In this document: positions 33,881 to 42,757 of the stretch, in pieces | How positions within the stretch are numbered: position 1 is the stretch's first letter | Layout of the letters: each line of letters starts with the position of its first letter | Assembly: GCF_005405405.1 (NCBI RefSeq) | Contig: NZ_BJDZ01000003.1 | Location: forward strand, 62,001 to 126,000 | Length of the DNA: 64,000 bases | Origin: Lactiplantibacillus plajomi | GTDB lineage: Bacteria > Bacillota > Bacilli > Lactobacillales > Lactobacillaceae | Reading direction: 5' to 3' | Position numbers and translations under genes: made by a program | Notes under the pieces: generated by a model | Database searches by the model: none | Seen by the model: only the letters and a program-made list of their open reading frames with translations | Told to the model about the DNA's origin: nothing

Positions 33881-35467
33881 TCAGTCCATATCATTCCAAC
33901 TATGCATAAAAATCTCGCGCCAATCCGGATTTGGGGCACTTTCCGTCGGTTGCGGGTGCTCCGGGTGGGCGATTACGGCTAAACTGGCAATCGCCGTTAA
34001 CGCCACCTGCTGAAAGTCAAAGGTGGCGTAGTTGTAAAAGGCCAAGTAGCCCACCAATTTCTGGTCATCATCCTGAGCCGTTGCCGTGTAAAGGTGGACC
34101 GGATAAATTGGCTGGGTCACCATGCCCACGCTCGCCATAAAGTAGTGCAAGGTCGCGATTTCATGGTAAACGACCGCGTGAATCAACGCCTGCGCCAACG
34201 TTTGGTTAACGTCTTCGAGCACGTTATCCATCAGCTGCACGTGCTCTTGATAATTTGCAAGGGCGTGGTAAGTGGTATCCCCCAGCGTGACCCGTAACTT
34301 TTCAACGGTCAAATCGGAAACGCTCGGTTCCAGGCACAAGCCCCCCTGATAGTTGGGCAGGCCCGATACCAGCAGCGCCGCCAGTTCCTGGCGGTTAAAA
34401 GTCGCGTGTTGTTGCTTCGGTTCGACCGGGGAAAATGGGACAACCGGCTGTTCTGGAAAGCGGAGCGCTGCCGCCAACGACGGTTGGGCACGCGGATCGC
34501 CAAACGGGACCCAACTCACAATGAAACCGTGACGCGCGTGGGTCGCAACGTCCCCAACCCGGTAAATGACCGACCGGGTGGCGGAAGCGTTACTCAAGTT
34601 ATCATTCGCACCAGTCATCGGGACCGTACTCAACCCGACGACGTAAAAGCTATTGGCGTTGGTTAAAATTACGCCGTTTTCGGTCGGCGCCTGCCAGCGT
34701 TGAATCACCTGCGCCTCGGTGGTCGTGTAACAGGCGACCACGCTATTTTCCGTCACCTTTGACCAGTCGGGGGTAAGTAAATAACGCTGACTGACGCGTA
34801 ATTCATCGGCCGGCGATAACCACGGCGATAGTGGTACGACCTGATAGGGTAGCGGCCGACCGTTGCAAGTAATCATGACGTCCCCCAACGGTGTATCGAC
34901 CAAGTTATGGGGAATGGTCGCCAACTGGGGCTTGGTTGGGGCCACCACCCGTTGCCGAATCCGCATCGCGGCGACCGGACTAGCCTGCTCGCTCGTCCGC
35001 CACAGCATAATTTCCAAGTGCGGTTTAGCAGCATCCAGGACGCTGACAGTGCCGTAAAGCAGCTGCCCCTGGTCCAGTAAGTCGGCGTACACCTGATTTT
35101 GATAACGGGCAACGTAGCCCAAACGTGCGTGCGCTAGGGTCCAAACGGTGATGGCGTTATGGTCATGTTCGTTTTCCGCTTCACGCTGCAGTAGCACCGG
35201 CATGCCGATGGTCAAATCTGCGAACGCCGCTTCGACATTTTCCACGTAGCGCTGGCCCACCACGTTGACCGTGTCCAACGCAACGTCCGCACTAGCTGAG
35301 CTTTGTTCAGTTAGCTGAACAACTTCGTCCGCGTTGATGACGCGCACGTCCTCTCGCTGATTCTCGGCTTGAACCAGGAACTGGTGCCCCTGGTCAATAA
35401 TTGCCATGACGCGGTAAGCCTGCTGATCCGTTGCGGTTATCCGCATGCCCACTTCCACTGCTTGCAT
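33881..35467 (-). CDS. HIRAN-domain protein, otherwise unknown
   Basis: 528 residues. A HIRAN-like domain is visible at about 65-140: VVGQRYVENVEAAF, IGMPVLLQREAENEHDHNAITVW, LGYVARYQNQVYADLLDQG. HIRAN domains bind DNA ends, usually attached to helicases or nucleases, but no helicase or nuclease motif is seen here. The N-terminal 60 residues look like a beta-barrel; the rest (150-528) is unrecognised and lacks membrane segments. ATG at 35467 follows GAAAGGGG; a TTG six codons earlier overlaps that site. Monocistronic. Function unknown. Confidence 0.7.
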   Translation of the reverse strand: MQAVEVGMRITATDQQAYRVMAIIDQGHQFLVQAENQREDVRVINADEVVQLTEQSSASADVALDTVNVVGQRYVENVEAAFADLTIGMPVLLQREAENEHDHNAITVWTLAHARLGYVARYQNQVYADLLDQGQLLYGTVSVLDAAKPHLEIMLWRTSEQASPVAAMRIRQRVVAPTKPQLATIPHNLVDTPLGDVMITCNGRPLPYQVVPLSPWLSPADELRVSQRYLLTPDWSKVTENSVVACYTTTEAQVIQRWQAPTENGVILTNANSFYVVGLSTVPMTGANDNLSNASATRSVIYRVGDVATHARHGFIVSWVPFGDPRAQPSLAAALRFPEQPVVPFSPVEPKQQHATFNRQELAALLVSGLPNYQGGLCLEPSVSDLTVEKLRVTLGDTTYHALANYQEHVQLMDNVLEDVNQTLAQALIHAVVYHEIATLHYFMASVGMVTQPIYPVHLYTATAQDDDQKLVGYLAFYNYATFDFQQVALTAIASLAVIAHPEHPQPTESAPNPDWREIFMHSWNDMD

Positions 35468-35538
35468 TGACGCCACCCCTTTCAAGTCCCATTATACGAA
35501 AACGGTTCCAGTGATGAAAGGATTCGTTGGTAAAATAA

Positions 35539-35571
35539 AACGTTAATTTCTCATCACGAGAAATTAACGTT
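35539..35571 (-). terminator. Intrinsic terminator after fumarate-reductase-like gene
   Basis: Perfect 14-base stem AACGTTAATTTCTC / GAGAAATTAACGTT with a five-base loop and a TTTTATTTTA tail on the minus strand. Confidence 0.85.
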
Positions 35572-35583
35572 GTGCCAACTAAC

Positions 35584-36984
35584 CTATTGCTTTTGCTGTA
35601 AATAACGGTAAACCTGTTGCCCAGCTTGGCGACCGAAGATAACCGTTTCGGCAATCGAGTTGCCACCGATCCGGTTATTACCGTGTAACCCGCCGACAAC
35701 TTCGCCAGCAGCAAACAACCCGGCAATCGGGCGTTCCGCCGGTGTCAAAACCTGGGTCAGCGAATTGGTCCGGACGCCGCCCATCGTGTAATGGACCGCC
35801 GGCGCGATGTGAATCGCGTAAAACGGACCGGTCGTCAGTGACCGTTGCATCCCGGTCGTCCGCCCAAAGTCCGTATCGTTCTGGGCCGCAACCGCCTGGT
35901 TCCAGTCATCAACGGTTGTCGTCAGGGTGGCCGCCGAAACCCCCATTTGAGCAGCCAAGTCTGCGAGGGTCGCACCACTTTCGACTAACCCAACGTGGTC
36001 GTAAAAGGCGACGGCGGGCACTTGTTCCCGCACCGCTTGGTCAAAGACGAGCCAGGCATGGCGGGTCGTTAACCCGTCAATCGCGGCGGTAACGTTTTTC
36101 CGCGTATCCAGTTCATTCACAAAACGGTGGCCCGCGTGATCAACTAAGACGGCGCCTTCGCCTCGCACGGCTTCCCCAATCAGGTAAGCGTGATCGGTGT
36201 CCTGTTGAACGGTTGGGTGGACCTGAATTTCAGTCATATCAACTAATTCAGCGCCCACCGCCGCGGCCAGCGATAACCCGTCACCGGTCGCCCCCGGCTG
36301 ATTAGTGGTCTGGTAACCCGCCAAATCGGGCCGGCACTTCGTAATCAGCGCCCGGTTCGCACCAAAGCCGCCGGTCGCTAACACGACACTGCCGGCGGTG
36401 ATTTCCCGTTGTTGACCATCCGATAACGCCACGGTCACGCCGTCGACGCGACCGTTTGTTTCACGCAACCGTTGAACGGTCACCCCGGTAAAGAGCGGAA
36501 TGTTGGCCGCAGCGACTTGTTTCAACAGTTCCGTGACCAAAAAGCCGCCCACCGGTGCCAAGCTACTCGGGCGGTGGGTCCGCGGTACCGTCATCCCACC
36601 GGTGATTGTTAGGGCGTCTAAGTTAATGCCGTGGGCGGCTAACCAATCAATGGCAAGGGCGCCGTGGGTCGTAAAGTATTCCAGTAAATCCGGATTGTTT
36701 TTACGCCCACCACCAACGAACGTTTCGTGATAAAACGCCCCAAAACTATCCACCACGTGGTGCGCCAGTTGAACTTGCGTTTCCGCGGCGTTCATCCCCG
36801 ACGACGCCCGGGTGGTGTTGCCGCCAATTTTCGGCATTTTTTCTAAGATTACAGGCTTTAGTCCGAGTTCGTGGGCTTGAACCGCGCTGACTAAGCCAGC
36901 GCTCCCCGACCCGATAATCACCACGTCGTAACGTTCAGCCAGCGTGGTTAACGCGCTTGGTTGAAATTGAAACTTTGCTGCCAT
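35584..36984 (-). CDS. Soluble fumarate reductase-like flavoprotein
   Basis: 466 residues of the FAD-binding-2 family (flavocytochrome c/urocanate reductase type). Dinucleotide motif VVIIGSGSAGLVSAVQAHELG, EKMPKIGGNTTRASSGMNA, VLATGGFGANRALI, active-site region EAVRGEGAVLVDHAGHRFVNEL with the proton-donor Arg, and HGNNRIGGNSIAETVIFGRQAG at the C-terminus. It reduces fumarate (or a related enoate) to succinate as an electron sink. It lacks its own FMN_bind and haem domains; the FMN_bind protein at 10616-10906 could serve as partner. No signal peptide, so cytosolic. Monocistronic. Confidence 0.9.
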   Translation of the reverse strand: MAAKFQFQPSALTTLAERYDVVIIGSGSAGLVSAVQAHELGLKPVILEKMPKIGGNTTRASSGMNAAETQVQLAHHVVDSFGAFYHETFVGGGRKNNPDLLEYFTTHGALAIDWLAAHGINLDALTITGGMTVPRTHRPSSLAPVGGFLVTELLKQVAAANIPLFTGVTVQRLRETNGRVDGVTVALSDGQQREITAGSVVLATGGFGANRALITKCRPDLAGYQTTNQPGATGDGLSLAAAVGAELVDMTEIQVHPTVQQDTDHAYLIGEAVRGEGAVLVDHAGHRFVNELDTRKNVTAAIDGLTTRHAWLVFDQAVREQVPAVAFYDHVGLVESGATLADLAAQMGVSAATLTTTVDDWNQAVAAQNDTDFGRTTGMQRSLTTGPFYAIHIAPAVHYTMGGVRTNSLTQVLTPAERPIAGLFAAGEVVGGLHGNNRIGGNSIAETVIFGRQAGQQVYRYLQQKQ

Positions 36985-37025
36985 TCTCCATCATCCCCTC
37001 ATTGTTTCGCACGGTGTCACCGAAA

Positions 37026-37041
37026 TGTTTCACGTGAAACA
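37026..37041. promoter_or_regulatory. parS site 2
   Basis: Exact TGTTTCACGTGAAACA in the 84-base gap between the fumarate reductase-like gene and the peptidase C26 gene. Confidence 0.92.
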
Positions 37042-37068
37042 TTCTGGTTTTATTTTACCGTAACTGCG

Positions 37069-37806
37069 TCAATCCTGCCGTTCGGCACAAGCGTTTATCC
37101 AAAATTTAAATAGGTTAGTTGCGGCCGCATCGGTCATCATTTCAGGGTGCCACTGGACGCCGAGTTGTAACCCGCCCGTCGTTTGCTCGATGGCCTCAAT
37201 CACCTGATCATCAGCAACCGCCGTAACCTCAAAGCCAGGGGCGACTCGGCGAACGGCCTGGTGATGAAACGAATTAACGGCTAGCTGGTGCTCACCAACC
37301 GCGGTTGCCAACACCGAGTCCCGGCTGACCGCCACGTGGTGGATCCCGTACGCCGGCAATTGGCCCTGCATGTGTTTCAGCCGGCCCTGTTCACCCGGCA
37401 TCGCACCAATGTCTTGATAGAGGGTGCCGCCGTGGCAAACGTTTAAAACTTGCATCCCGCGGCAAATGCCCAAAACTGGCTTTTGCTGGGCATGCACCGC
37501 CTTGATCAACGTCAGTTCGTAAGCGTCGCGCTGCGGGTCGATTGCTCCCAGCGCCGCCAGCGGTTCTTCGCCGTAAAATTGGGGATCAACGTCGTGACCA
37601 CCGCATAGTAGCAAGCCGTCAACCAACTCGGCATAACGCGCAATGGTCGCCGGGTCGGTCGTCACCGGTAACACCAGCGGGGTGCCGCCATTCTTCGTCA
37701 CCGACCGCAAGTAATCCCGGTTGACGTAATCACGTTGACGCCCCGGAAACATGGTGCTAGCAACCGTCAACGTCCCCGGTGCAATTCCAATCAGTGGTTG
37801 TTTCAT
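37069..37806 (-). CDS. Class I glutamine amidotransferase-like peptidase C26 (PuuD-like)
   Basis: 245 residues. LCGGHDVDPQFYGEEP, nucleophile Cys in VLGICRGMQVLNV (near 112), VNSFHHQAV, and the His-Glu pair in GVQWHPE close to the C-terminus. It matches gamma-glutamyl-GABA hydrolase PuuD, which cleaves gamma-glutamyl amides to release glutamate. No other polyamine or GABA genes are adjacent. ATG follows GAGAGGAAG. A strong terminator of the thiamine operon precedes it, so it has its own transcript. Confidence 0.88.
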   Translation of the reverse strand: MKQPLIGIAPGTLTVASTMFPGRQRDYVNRDYLRSVTKNGGTPLVLPVTTDPATIARYAELVDGLLLCGGHDVDPQFYGEEPLAALGAIDPQRDAYELTLIKAVHAQQKPVLGICRGMQVLNVCHGGTLYQDIGAMPGEQGRLKHMQGQLPAYGIHHVAVSRDSVLATAVGEHQLAVNSFHHQAVRRVAPGFEVTAVADDQVIEAIEQTTGGLQLGVQWHPEMMTDAAATNLFKFWINACAERQD

Positions 37807-37824
37807 CCGCTTTCGCTTCCTCTC

Positions 37825-37860
37825 AAAAAAAAAGCCCCGGTAACCAAGGTGGTCCCGGGG
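37825..37860 (-). terminator. Intrinsic terminator ending the thiamine operon
   Basis: CCCCGG-GACCACCTTGGTTA-CCGGGG hairpin on the minus strand followed by nine T. Confidence 0.88.
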
Positions 37861-37903
37861 AAGTCCTTAATTGGTTATTATCTTAGAAGAATCTGACTAA
37901 AAG

Positions 37904-39103
37904 TCAACTGGCAAGCCGTTGGCGCAACGTTGCTGGTTTGACCAGAAAACCCGTGAGGTAGACGGCCAAGCCTAAGCTGAGCAGCACTAGTAGGGTTGTC
38001 CCGCCCACAAAGTCGATGCTTTGAAACTGGTAATAGGCCCAAATACCGACGAGCCACCAGGCAAAATTCAGCCAGTATGGCAACGTTGCGTGGCGAACAA
38101 AATAAGTCACAAAAATAATGGCGTAAAGCGGTGTAAACACGGAACCAATCAGCGATAGGAAGTTTTGGTAATAACTCATTGCGACCGTCAACGCGATGAT
38201 CAAGCCGACGACCGTCACGCCGACCGCCAGCCATTTGACCCGCCGACTACCCGTTAAATTAGCGAGACTGGTTGCGGCGGAAAAGGTATCGAGAAACGTT
38301 GTCGTGACCGTTGAGAAGACGATGATCAACAGTGCGACCAAGCCGAGACCGGACTGCGTCAACAGGGCGGTTACGTCGTCGTGACCCGTGCGTAAAACAA
38401 TTAGTAACCCGGTCATAAACATGGCGATACTCCCCACGAAGTAGCCGCCCGCACTGACTAGCGCGGCGGGTAGTGGTCGGTCGACCTGCTGGGTGTAGTC
38501 CCCGATTAACGGCAACCACGATAAGGCCATCGTGACGTTTAATTCCACGGCCTGGCCGAACGTTAACGCGGCGGCACTGCTTGCGTGCCCCGTTGCCGCC
38601 GGAGCCATGAAGACCAGCGCCAACATCAGTACCGCGCCCACGACGAGTAACCCCACGACCGCGTTATTGATTTTGAAGAGTAGCTGACTGCCCATTAGTA
38701 ACCAGCCAATGATCAAAACGGCGACGATGGTGGCCATCAACCACGGTTGCTCAAAATGAAACAGTTGCCCGCTGATCCGGGTCATCGCCAGCTGGGCATT
38801 AACGATCATGACCGCCGTCCAGCCAACCAGTTGTAAGGCGTTCAATAGCGACGCCAAGCGGACGCCCCAGGAACCAAACGCCATCTCCGCGGTCCCGAGG
38901 GCGGACTGGTGGAGTTTCGCCCCCAGGTAACCAGCCGGCACCAGGAACAAGCCACAACCGATCAAGTGGCCGACCACGATGGCGGCCACTCCCCGTCCTA
39001 GTCCGAGCGGTGCTAACAACGCCCCGGTCAGGATTTCCGCAATCGAAATCGCGGCTCCTAGCCACAGTAAAAATTGACTACTAAATAAGTGTTTAGTTTG
39101 CAT
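37904..39103 (-). CDS. cytX: NCS1-type permease, probable hydroxymethylpyrimidine transporter (CytX)
   Basis: 399 residues, about 12 helices. WLGAAISIAEILTGALLAPLGLGRG and SWLPLIGDYTQQVDRP are typical of cytosine/purine/thiamine permeases. CytX is the predicted HMP transporter in TPP-riboswitch operons. It is the last gene of thiMDE and overlaps thiE by 11 bases, so uptake of a pyrimidine precursor for salvage is the natural role. Substrate is inferred from the operon, not from residues. Confidence 0.85.
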   Translation of the reverse strand: MQTKHLFSSQFLLWLGAAISIAEILTGALLAPLGLGRGVAAIVVGHLIGCGLFLVPAGYLGAKLHQSALGTAEMAFGSWGVRLASLLNALQLVGWTAVMIVNAQLAMTRISGQLFHFEQPWLMATIVAVLIIGWLLMGSQLLFKINNAVVGLLVVGAVLMLALVFMAPAATGHASSAAALTFGQAVELNVTMALSWLPLIGDYTQQVDRPLPAALVSAGGYFVGSIAMFMTGLLIVLRTGHDDVTALLTQSGLGLVALLIIVFSTVTTTFLDTFSAATSLANLTGSRRVKWLAVGVTVVGLIIALTVAMSYYQNFLSLIGSVFTPLYAIIFVTYFVRHATLPYWLNFAWWLVGIWAYYQFQSIDFVGGTTLLVLLSLGLAVYLTGFLVKPATLRQRLAS

Positions 39104-39755
39104 ACTGACCTCCCGCCGCTTGCTGCATCGCGGTTACGGTCCGGGCAATGTCCGTACTTTTAGCAATCATTGAAATCACGGCGGAACCGGCCGCGCCGGT
39201 CTCCGTAACGTTAGCTAGTTGGGCTTCGGTAATCCCGCCAATCGCCACGATGGGCCGCTTGGCAACCCGGACCAGTTCTGTCAAACCAGCTAACCCGATG
39301 ACCGGGTCAGCGTCAGCTTTAGAAGTCGTTGGAAAAATTGGTCCACTACCGATGTAGGCAATTCCCGCAATTTGATTGGCCACCTCAATTTCCGCAACCG
39401 TCGAACAGGACAGGCCCACGAACATTTTACCGCCGACCCGGTTCAATACCGTGGTGACCCGGTCATCCTTTTGGCCAACGTGGATGCCATCCGCTTCTAA
39501 AGCTAAGGCCAACTCAACGTCATCGTCCACGATAAACGGCACGTTGGCGGCGCGGCAGCGGTCGTGTAACCGTGCTCCCAGCGCCAAGCGTTCGGCCGCC
39601 GTTAACCGACTGGCCCCCTTATCGCGGTACTGAAAGGCAGTAATCCCACTATCCAGCGCCGTTTGAACCACGCTTTCCAAGTCCTGATCAGGAACGTCCT
39701 GAGTACCACACACAAAGTACGCGGCTAACTGTTCGCGTTGAAAACTAAGCGTCAT
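39093..39755 (-). CDS. thiE: Thiamine-phosphate synthase
   Basis: 220 residues, TIM barrel. It joins HMP pyrophosphate and thiazole phosphate to thiamine phosphate. Motifs: FQYRDKGASRLTAAER (pyrophosphate binding), VPFIVDDDVELALALEADGIHVGQKD (metal Asp residues), YIGSGPIFPTTSKADADPVIGL, and RPIVAIGGIT. It overlaps thiD by 11 bases. Confidence 0.96.
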   Translation of the reverse strand: MTLSFQREQLAAYFVCGTQDVPDQDLESVVQTALDSGITAFQYRDKGASRLTAAERLALGARLHDRCRAANVPFIVDDDVELALALEADGIHVGQKDDRVTTVLNRVGGKMFVGLSCSTVAEIEVANQIAGIAYIGSGPIFPTTSKADADPVIGLAGLTELVRVAKRPIVAIGGITEAQLANVTETGAAGSAVISMIAKSTDIARTVTAMQQAAGGQYAN

Positions 39756-40569
39756 GAACGGTCACCGCCTCACTTAACGCGGCCCAGTGATTGAGGGGTC
39801 CGTGGCCGTGGCCCACTTGGATGGTTTCCTGAATGGTACCGGTCACGTAGGCTTTCGCCGTTTTGATTGCGTCGGCAACCGAATGACCGGTGGCAAGTTC
39901 GGCGGTAATGCAAGCCGACAAGGTGTCGCCAGTGCCGTGGGTGCGGACAGTATCCGTCCGCGGGGCGGCCAACCAGAAGGCCGAGCCATCCGCTAACAAC
40001 ACGAAATCGTTAGCCATTGCCGGGTCGTCACCGTGGCCGCCCTTGATCATGACGTTTTTAGCCCCTAAGCGTTGTAGCGCGTGACCGGTGCGGACCATCC
40101 CGGCCTGATCGGTAATAGTTGTCGCCGTTAGCTTCTCGGCTTCCGGCAAGTTCGGTGTGACCACCGTTGCCAGTGGCACCAACTCATCACGGACGGTGGC
40201 AATCGCGTCTTCGGCTAATAGCGCGGCGCCGCCCTTAGCAATCATGACCGGATCGACCGTTAACGGGCCGAAGTCGTAGCGTTTTAAATTTTCAACGACG
40301 CAGTGGACGTGCTCGGCGTCCGCCAGCATCCCCGTTTTGCAGGCCCGGATTTTAAGGTCAGTTGCAAGCGACGCACACTGTTCGTCAACTAACTTCGGCG
40401 GCATCGCCATGAAGTCTTGGACCCCGAGCGTGTTTTGCGCCGTGACCGCGACTACGACCGCCGTGCCGAAAACGTGCCGCATCTGCATCGTTTTCAAATC
40501 GGCCATGACCCCGGCACCTCCGCCGCTGTCAGTTCCTGCAATGGTTAATACTTGTGGAAATTCATTCAT
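39745..40569 (-). CDS. thiD: Hydroxymethylpyrimidine (phosphate) kinase
   Basis: 274 residues, ribokinase fold. It phosphorylates HMP twice. TIAGTDSGGGAGVMADLKTMQ at the N-terminus, TAQNTLGVQDF, DPVMIAKGGAALL, and the anion-hole motif HGTGDTLSACITAELATGHS with the catalytic Asp. It lies between thiM and thiE, 14 bases after thiM. Confidence 0.96.
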   Translation of the reverse strand: MNEFPQVLTIAGTDSGGGAGVMADLKTMQMRHVFGTAVVVAVTAQNTLGVQDFMAMPPKLVDEQCASLATDLKIRACKTGMLADAEHVHCVVENLKRYDFGPLTVDPVMIAKGGAALLAEDAIATVRDELVPLATVVTPNLPEAEKLTATTITDQAGMVRTGHALQRLGAKNVMIKGGHGDDPAMANDFVLLADGSAFWLAAPRTDTVRTHGTGDTLSACITAELATGHSVADAIKTAKAYVTGTIQETIQVGHGHGPLNHWAALSEAVTVHDA

Positions 40570-40583
40570 AACTTCTGCACCCC

Positions 40584-41372
40584 TTATTCAATCTTCATCA
40601 TCGTTTCAATTTCTGCCGGTGTGACCAAACTAAGCTTATCGATTAGGGCCACGGCAAAGGACGCCGGCCGACTAGCGGTCAGCTGTTGCGCCACCAATTC
40701 ACCACTGGCGGCCAACACTAAACAGGCGGTCTGCGCCGCTTCAAAGTTATCGTTTCCGGTGGCTAGAAAGGCCGCCACCAGGCTGGATAACAAGTCGCCC
40801 GAACCCACGTGTTGTTGGAATAGCGGCGTCCCGTTATGCACCTGGGCGATCCGGGTGCCGTCCGTAATTACGTCGGTCGGTCCTGATAAAATCACGCAAC
40901 AGTCAAACCGCTGCGCACAAGTTTGCGCGATGTGCACCAGATCCCCGTGACCAGCGCCGGCATCGATACCCTTGGCCTGCCAATCAAGCCCGGCCAGCGC
41001 CGCAATTTCACCGGCATTGCCGCGAATCACGTCCACGTGCAGGCTCGCCAGTAAATCGCGTGCTACCCGGTAACGGTACGGAATTGCGCCGACCGCGACC
41101 GGGTCTAGCACAACCGGTTTACCCGCCTGGTTCGCAAGCTTGCCCACGACCCGCATTTGGTTGATCTGCAACTCGGTCAGGGTTCCTAAATTAATGCAGA
41201 CCGTCCCGGCAATCTGAACCATGGCGTCAGCCTCCTGGACCTCCGCCGACATGATTGGCGAAGCCCCCAGCGCGTTGAGCCCGTTAGCCACGTCGGCCAC
41301 GGTCACAAAGTTGGCAATGTTAAGGACAATCGGGTTTTGGGCCCGTAACGTGGTCAATAACTTTAAATCCAT
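40584..41372 (-). CDS. thiM: Hydroxyethylthiazole kinase
   Basis: 262 residues. It phosphorylates the thiazole moiety for salvage. LNIANFVTVADVANGLNALGASPIMS, LDPVAVGAIPYR, DVIRGNAGEIAALAG, and HVGSGDLLSSLVAAFLATG with the catalytic Asp region. First gene of the operon, directly behind the TPP riboswitch. With thiD and thiE but no thiC or thiG visible, the operon salvages precursors rather than making thiamine de novo. Confidence 0.96.
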   Translation of the reverse strand: MDLKLLTTLRAQNPIVLNIANFVTVADVANGLNALGASPIMSAEVQEADAMVQIAGTVCINLGTLTELQINQMRVVGKLANQAGKPVVLDPVAVGAIPYRYRVARDLLASLHVDVIRGNAGEIAALAGLDWQAKGIDAGAGHGDLVHIAQTCAQRFDCCVILSGPTDVITDGTRIAQVHNGTPLFQQHVGSGDLLSSLVAAFLATGNDNFEAAQTACLVLAASGELVAQQLTASRPASFAVALIDKLSLVTPAEIETMMKIE

Positions 41373-41409
41373 CTTGATTTCCTCCTAATTGTTAGTGGCC
41401 CCGTTAATA

Positions 41410-41451
41410 TAAAAACGACCACTGATCAACATGCATTGATCCAGTGGTCGC
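41410..41451 (-). terminator. Terminator of the TPP riboswitch expression platform
   Basis: On the minus strand GCGACCACTGGATCAA / TTGATCAGTGGTCG stem followed by TTTTTAT. It lies between the aptamer and thiM, so TPP binding would favour premature termination. Confidence 0.85.
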
Positions 41452-41463
41452 TAATTACTCAAC

Positions 41464-41557
41464 GTGACACTTTCCCTACGCAAGTCTGAACTTACAGGTT
41501 CGAAGGGATCGGTACGCACAGCACCATCTCAGCCCATTTTTGGACACCCCTAGTGTT
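41464..41557 (-). promoter_or_regulatory. TPP riboswitch (THI box)
   Basis: Minus-strand order: CACTAGGGGTG (P1/P2 start), GGGCTGAGATGG containing the conserved CUGAGA, CCTTCGAACCTG, and GCGTAGGGAAAGTG closing the aptamer. This matches the THI element consensus closely. It controls thiM-thiD-thiE-cytX. Confidence 0.96.
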
Positions 41558-41727
41558 TGTAACTATTTAATTGACTAGTTTCAGTTTAGCGATTGTAACC
41601 GCTACCGTCAAGGCTGGAAACTAACTTTACGTTAACTAACCAAGCTGCCTCCATAACACCTTTTGTCCATCTTAAGTAACGTTTACCGCTATAATGGACT
41701 TAACCGATTAAGAAAAGAGTGACCTTT

Positions 41728-42696
41728 ATGCAAGCCTTAGTTGTCCCTAATTCAACTTGTCATTCGCTGACCGAACTCGAGTGGCAGGAACGGCCAATGC
41801 CCACCATCAGCGCGGACGACGTGTTGATCAAACCGCAGGCCGTCGGGTTAAATCCCGTCGACTACAAAGTCTTTACCGGGCCCCACCCGGACTGGCAATA
41901 TCCGCACACCTTAGGGCTAGACGTGGCCGGCATCATTGAAGCGGTTGGCGCTAACGTGCATAACTTCCGTCCCAGCCAACGGGTCTGTGGTCACGGCAAC
42001 CTCGGTGTCGACGGTTGCTTTGCCGAATACGTTAGTTTCCCAGCCAACGCGTTGGCGGACATTCCGACGACCGTCAGCGTTACGACCGCCGCGGCCAGCC
42101 TCTGTGCCGGGTTAACGGCCTACCAAGCACTATACCGTAAGGCCAACCTCAACGCGGTCCGCACCGTCTTGATTCACGCCGGTGCTGGCGGCGTTGGCAG
42201 CATGGCGATTCAATTGGCTAAGCAGGCCGGCAAGACCGTGTATACCACCGTTTCGAAGCAGAAACAGGCCTTCGTCGCAAAATTACACCCCGACGCTCAA
42301 ATCGACTACCGGACTGAGGACGTCGACACTCGGTTAACCGCCCTGACCAACCACCAGGGTGTCGACCTAGTCGTCAACACGATTGGCCATCCCGAGGCCG
42401 ACTTAGCCCGGTTAGCCTATAACGGACAGCTCGTTTGCGTGTTAGACACGCCGGTCTTCCCAGCGGAACAAGCGATTACCGTCAGCAACCTCGACCTAGG
42501 GGGCGCCCACCGCAGCGGCAATCCCGCGCAGGTCGCCGACCTCGGCCAGATGGCGTTTGAACTCCTGGCACTGGTTGCCAAGGGCCAGGTTGACCCGCAA
42601 ATCAGTACCGTCTTGACCCGCGACCAGTTAATTGCCGGGTTGCGTCAGCTTCAAGCCGACCAAGTTGTTGGTAAGCTAGTGGTAACGATGGATTAA
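41728..42696 (+). CDS. Zinc-less MDR alcohol dehydrogenase/quinone oxidoreductase
   Basis: 322 residues, medium-chain reductase fold. GroES-like domain with GLNPVDYKVFTG, LGLDVAGIIEAVG; Rossmann motif LIHAGAGGVGSMAIQLAK for NAD(P)H. The Cys ligands of zinc ADHs are absent, as in quinone oxidoreductases (QOR/YhdH-like). Reduces quinones or enones. ATG at 41728 sits seven bases after GAGTG; an in-frame GTG at 41719 overlaps that site. Monocistronic. Confidence 0.88.
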   Translation: MQALVVPNSTCHSLTELEWQERPMPTISADDVLIKPQAVGLNPVDYKVFTGPHPDWQYPHTLGLDVAGIIEAVGANVHNFRPSQRVCGHGNLGVDGCFAEYVSFPANALADIPTTVSVTTAAASLCAGLTAYQALYRKANLNAVRTVLIHAGAGGVGSMAIQLAKQAGKTVYTTVSKQKQAFVAKLHPDAQIDYRTEDVDTRLTALTNHQGVDLVVNTIGHPEADLARLAYNGQLVCVLDTPVFPAEQAITVSNLDLGGAHRSGNPAQVADLGQMAFELLALVAKGQVDPQISTVLTRDQLIAGLRQLQADQVVGKLVVTMD

Positions 42697-42702
42697 CCCG
42701 TA

Positions 42703-42747
42703 CAAAAAACGACCCGGAAAATCAATCGATTTTCCGGGTCATTTTTT
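42703..42747. terminator. Bidirectional terminator between oxidoreductase and larE
   Basis: Perfect 13-base stem GACCCGGAAAATC / GATTTTCCGGGTC with A-rich and T-rich flanks serving both convergent transcripts. Confidence 0.88.
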
Positions 42748-42757
42748 TAATCACACT

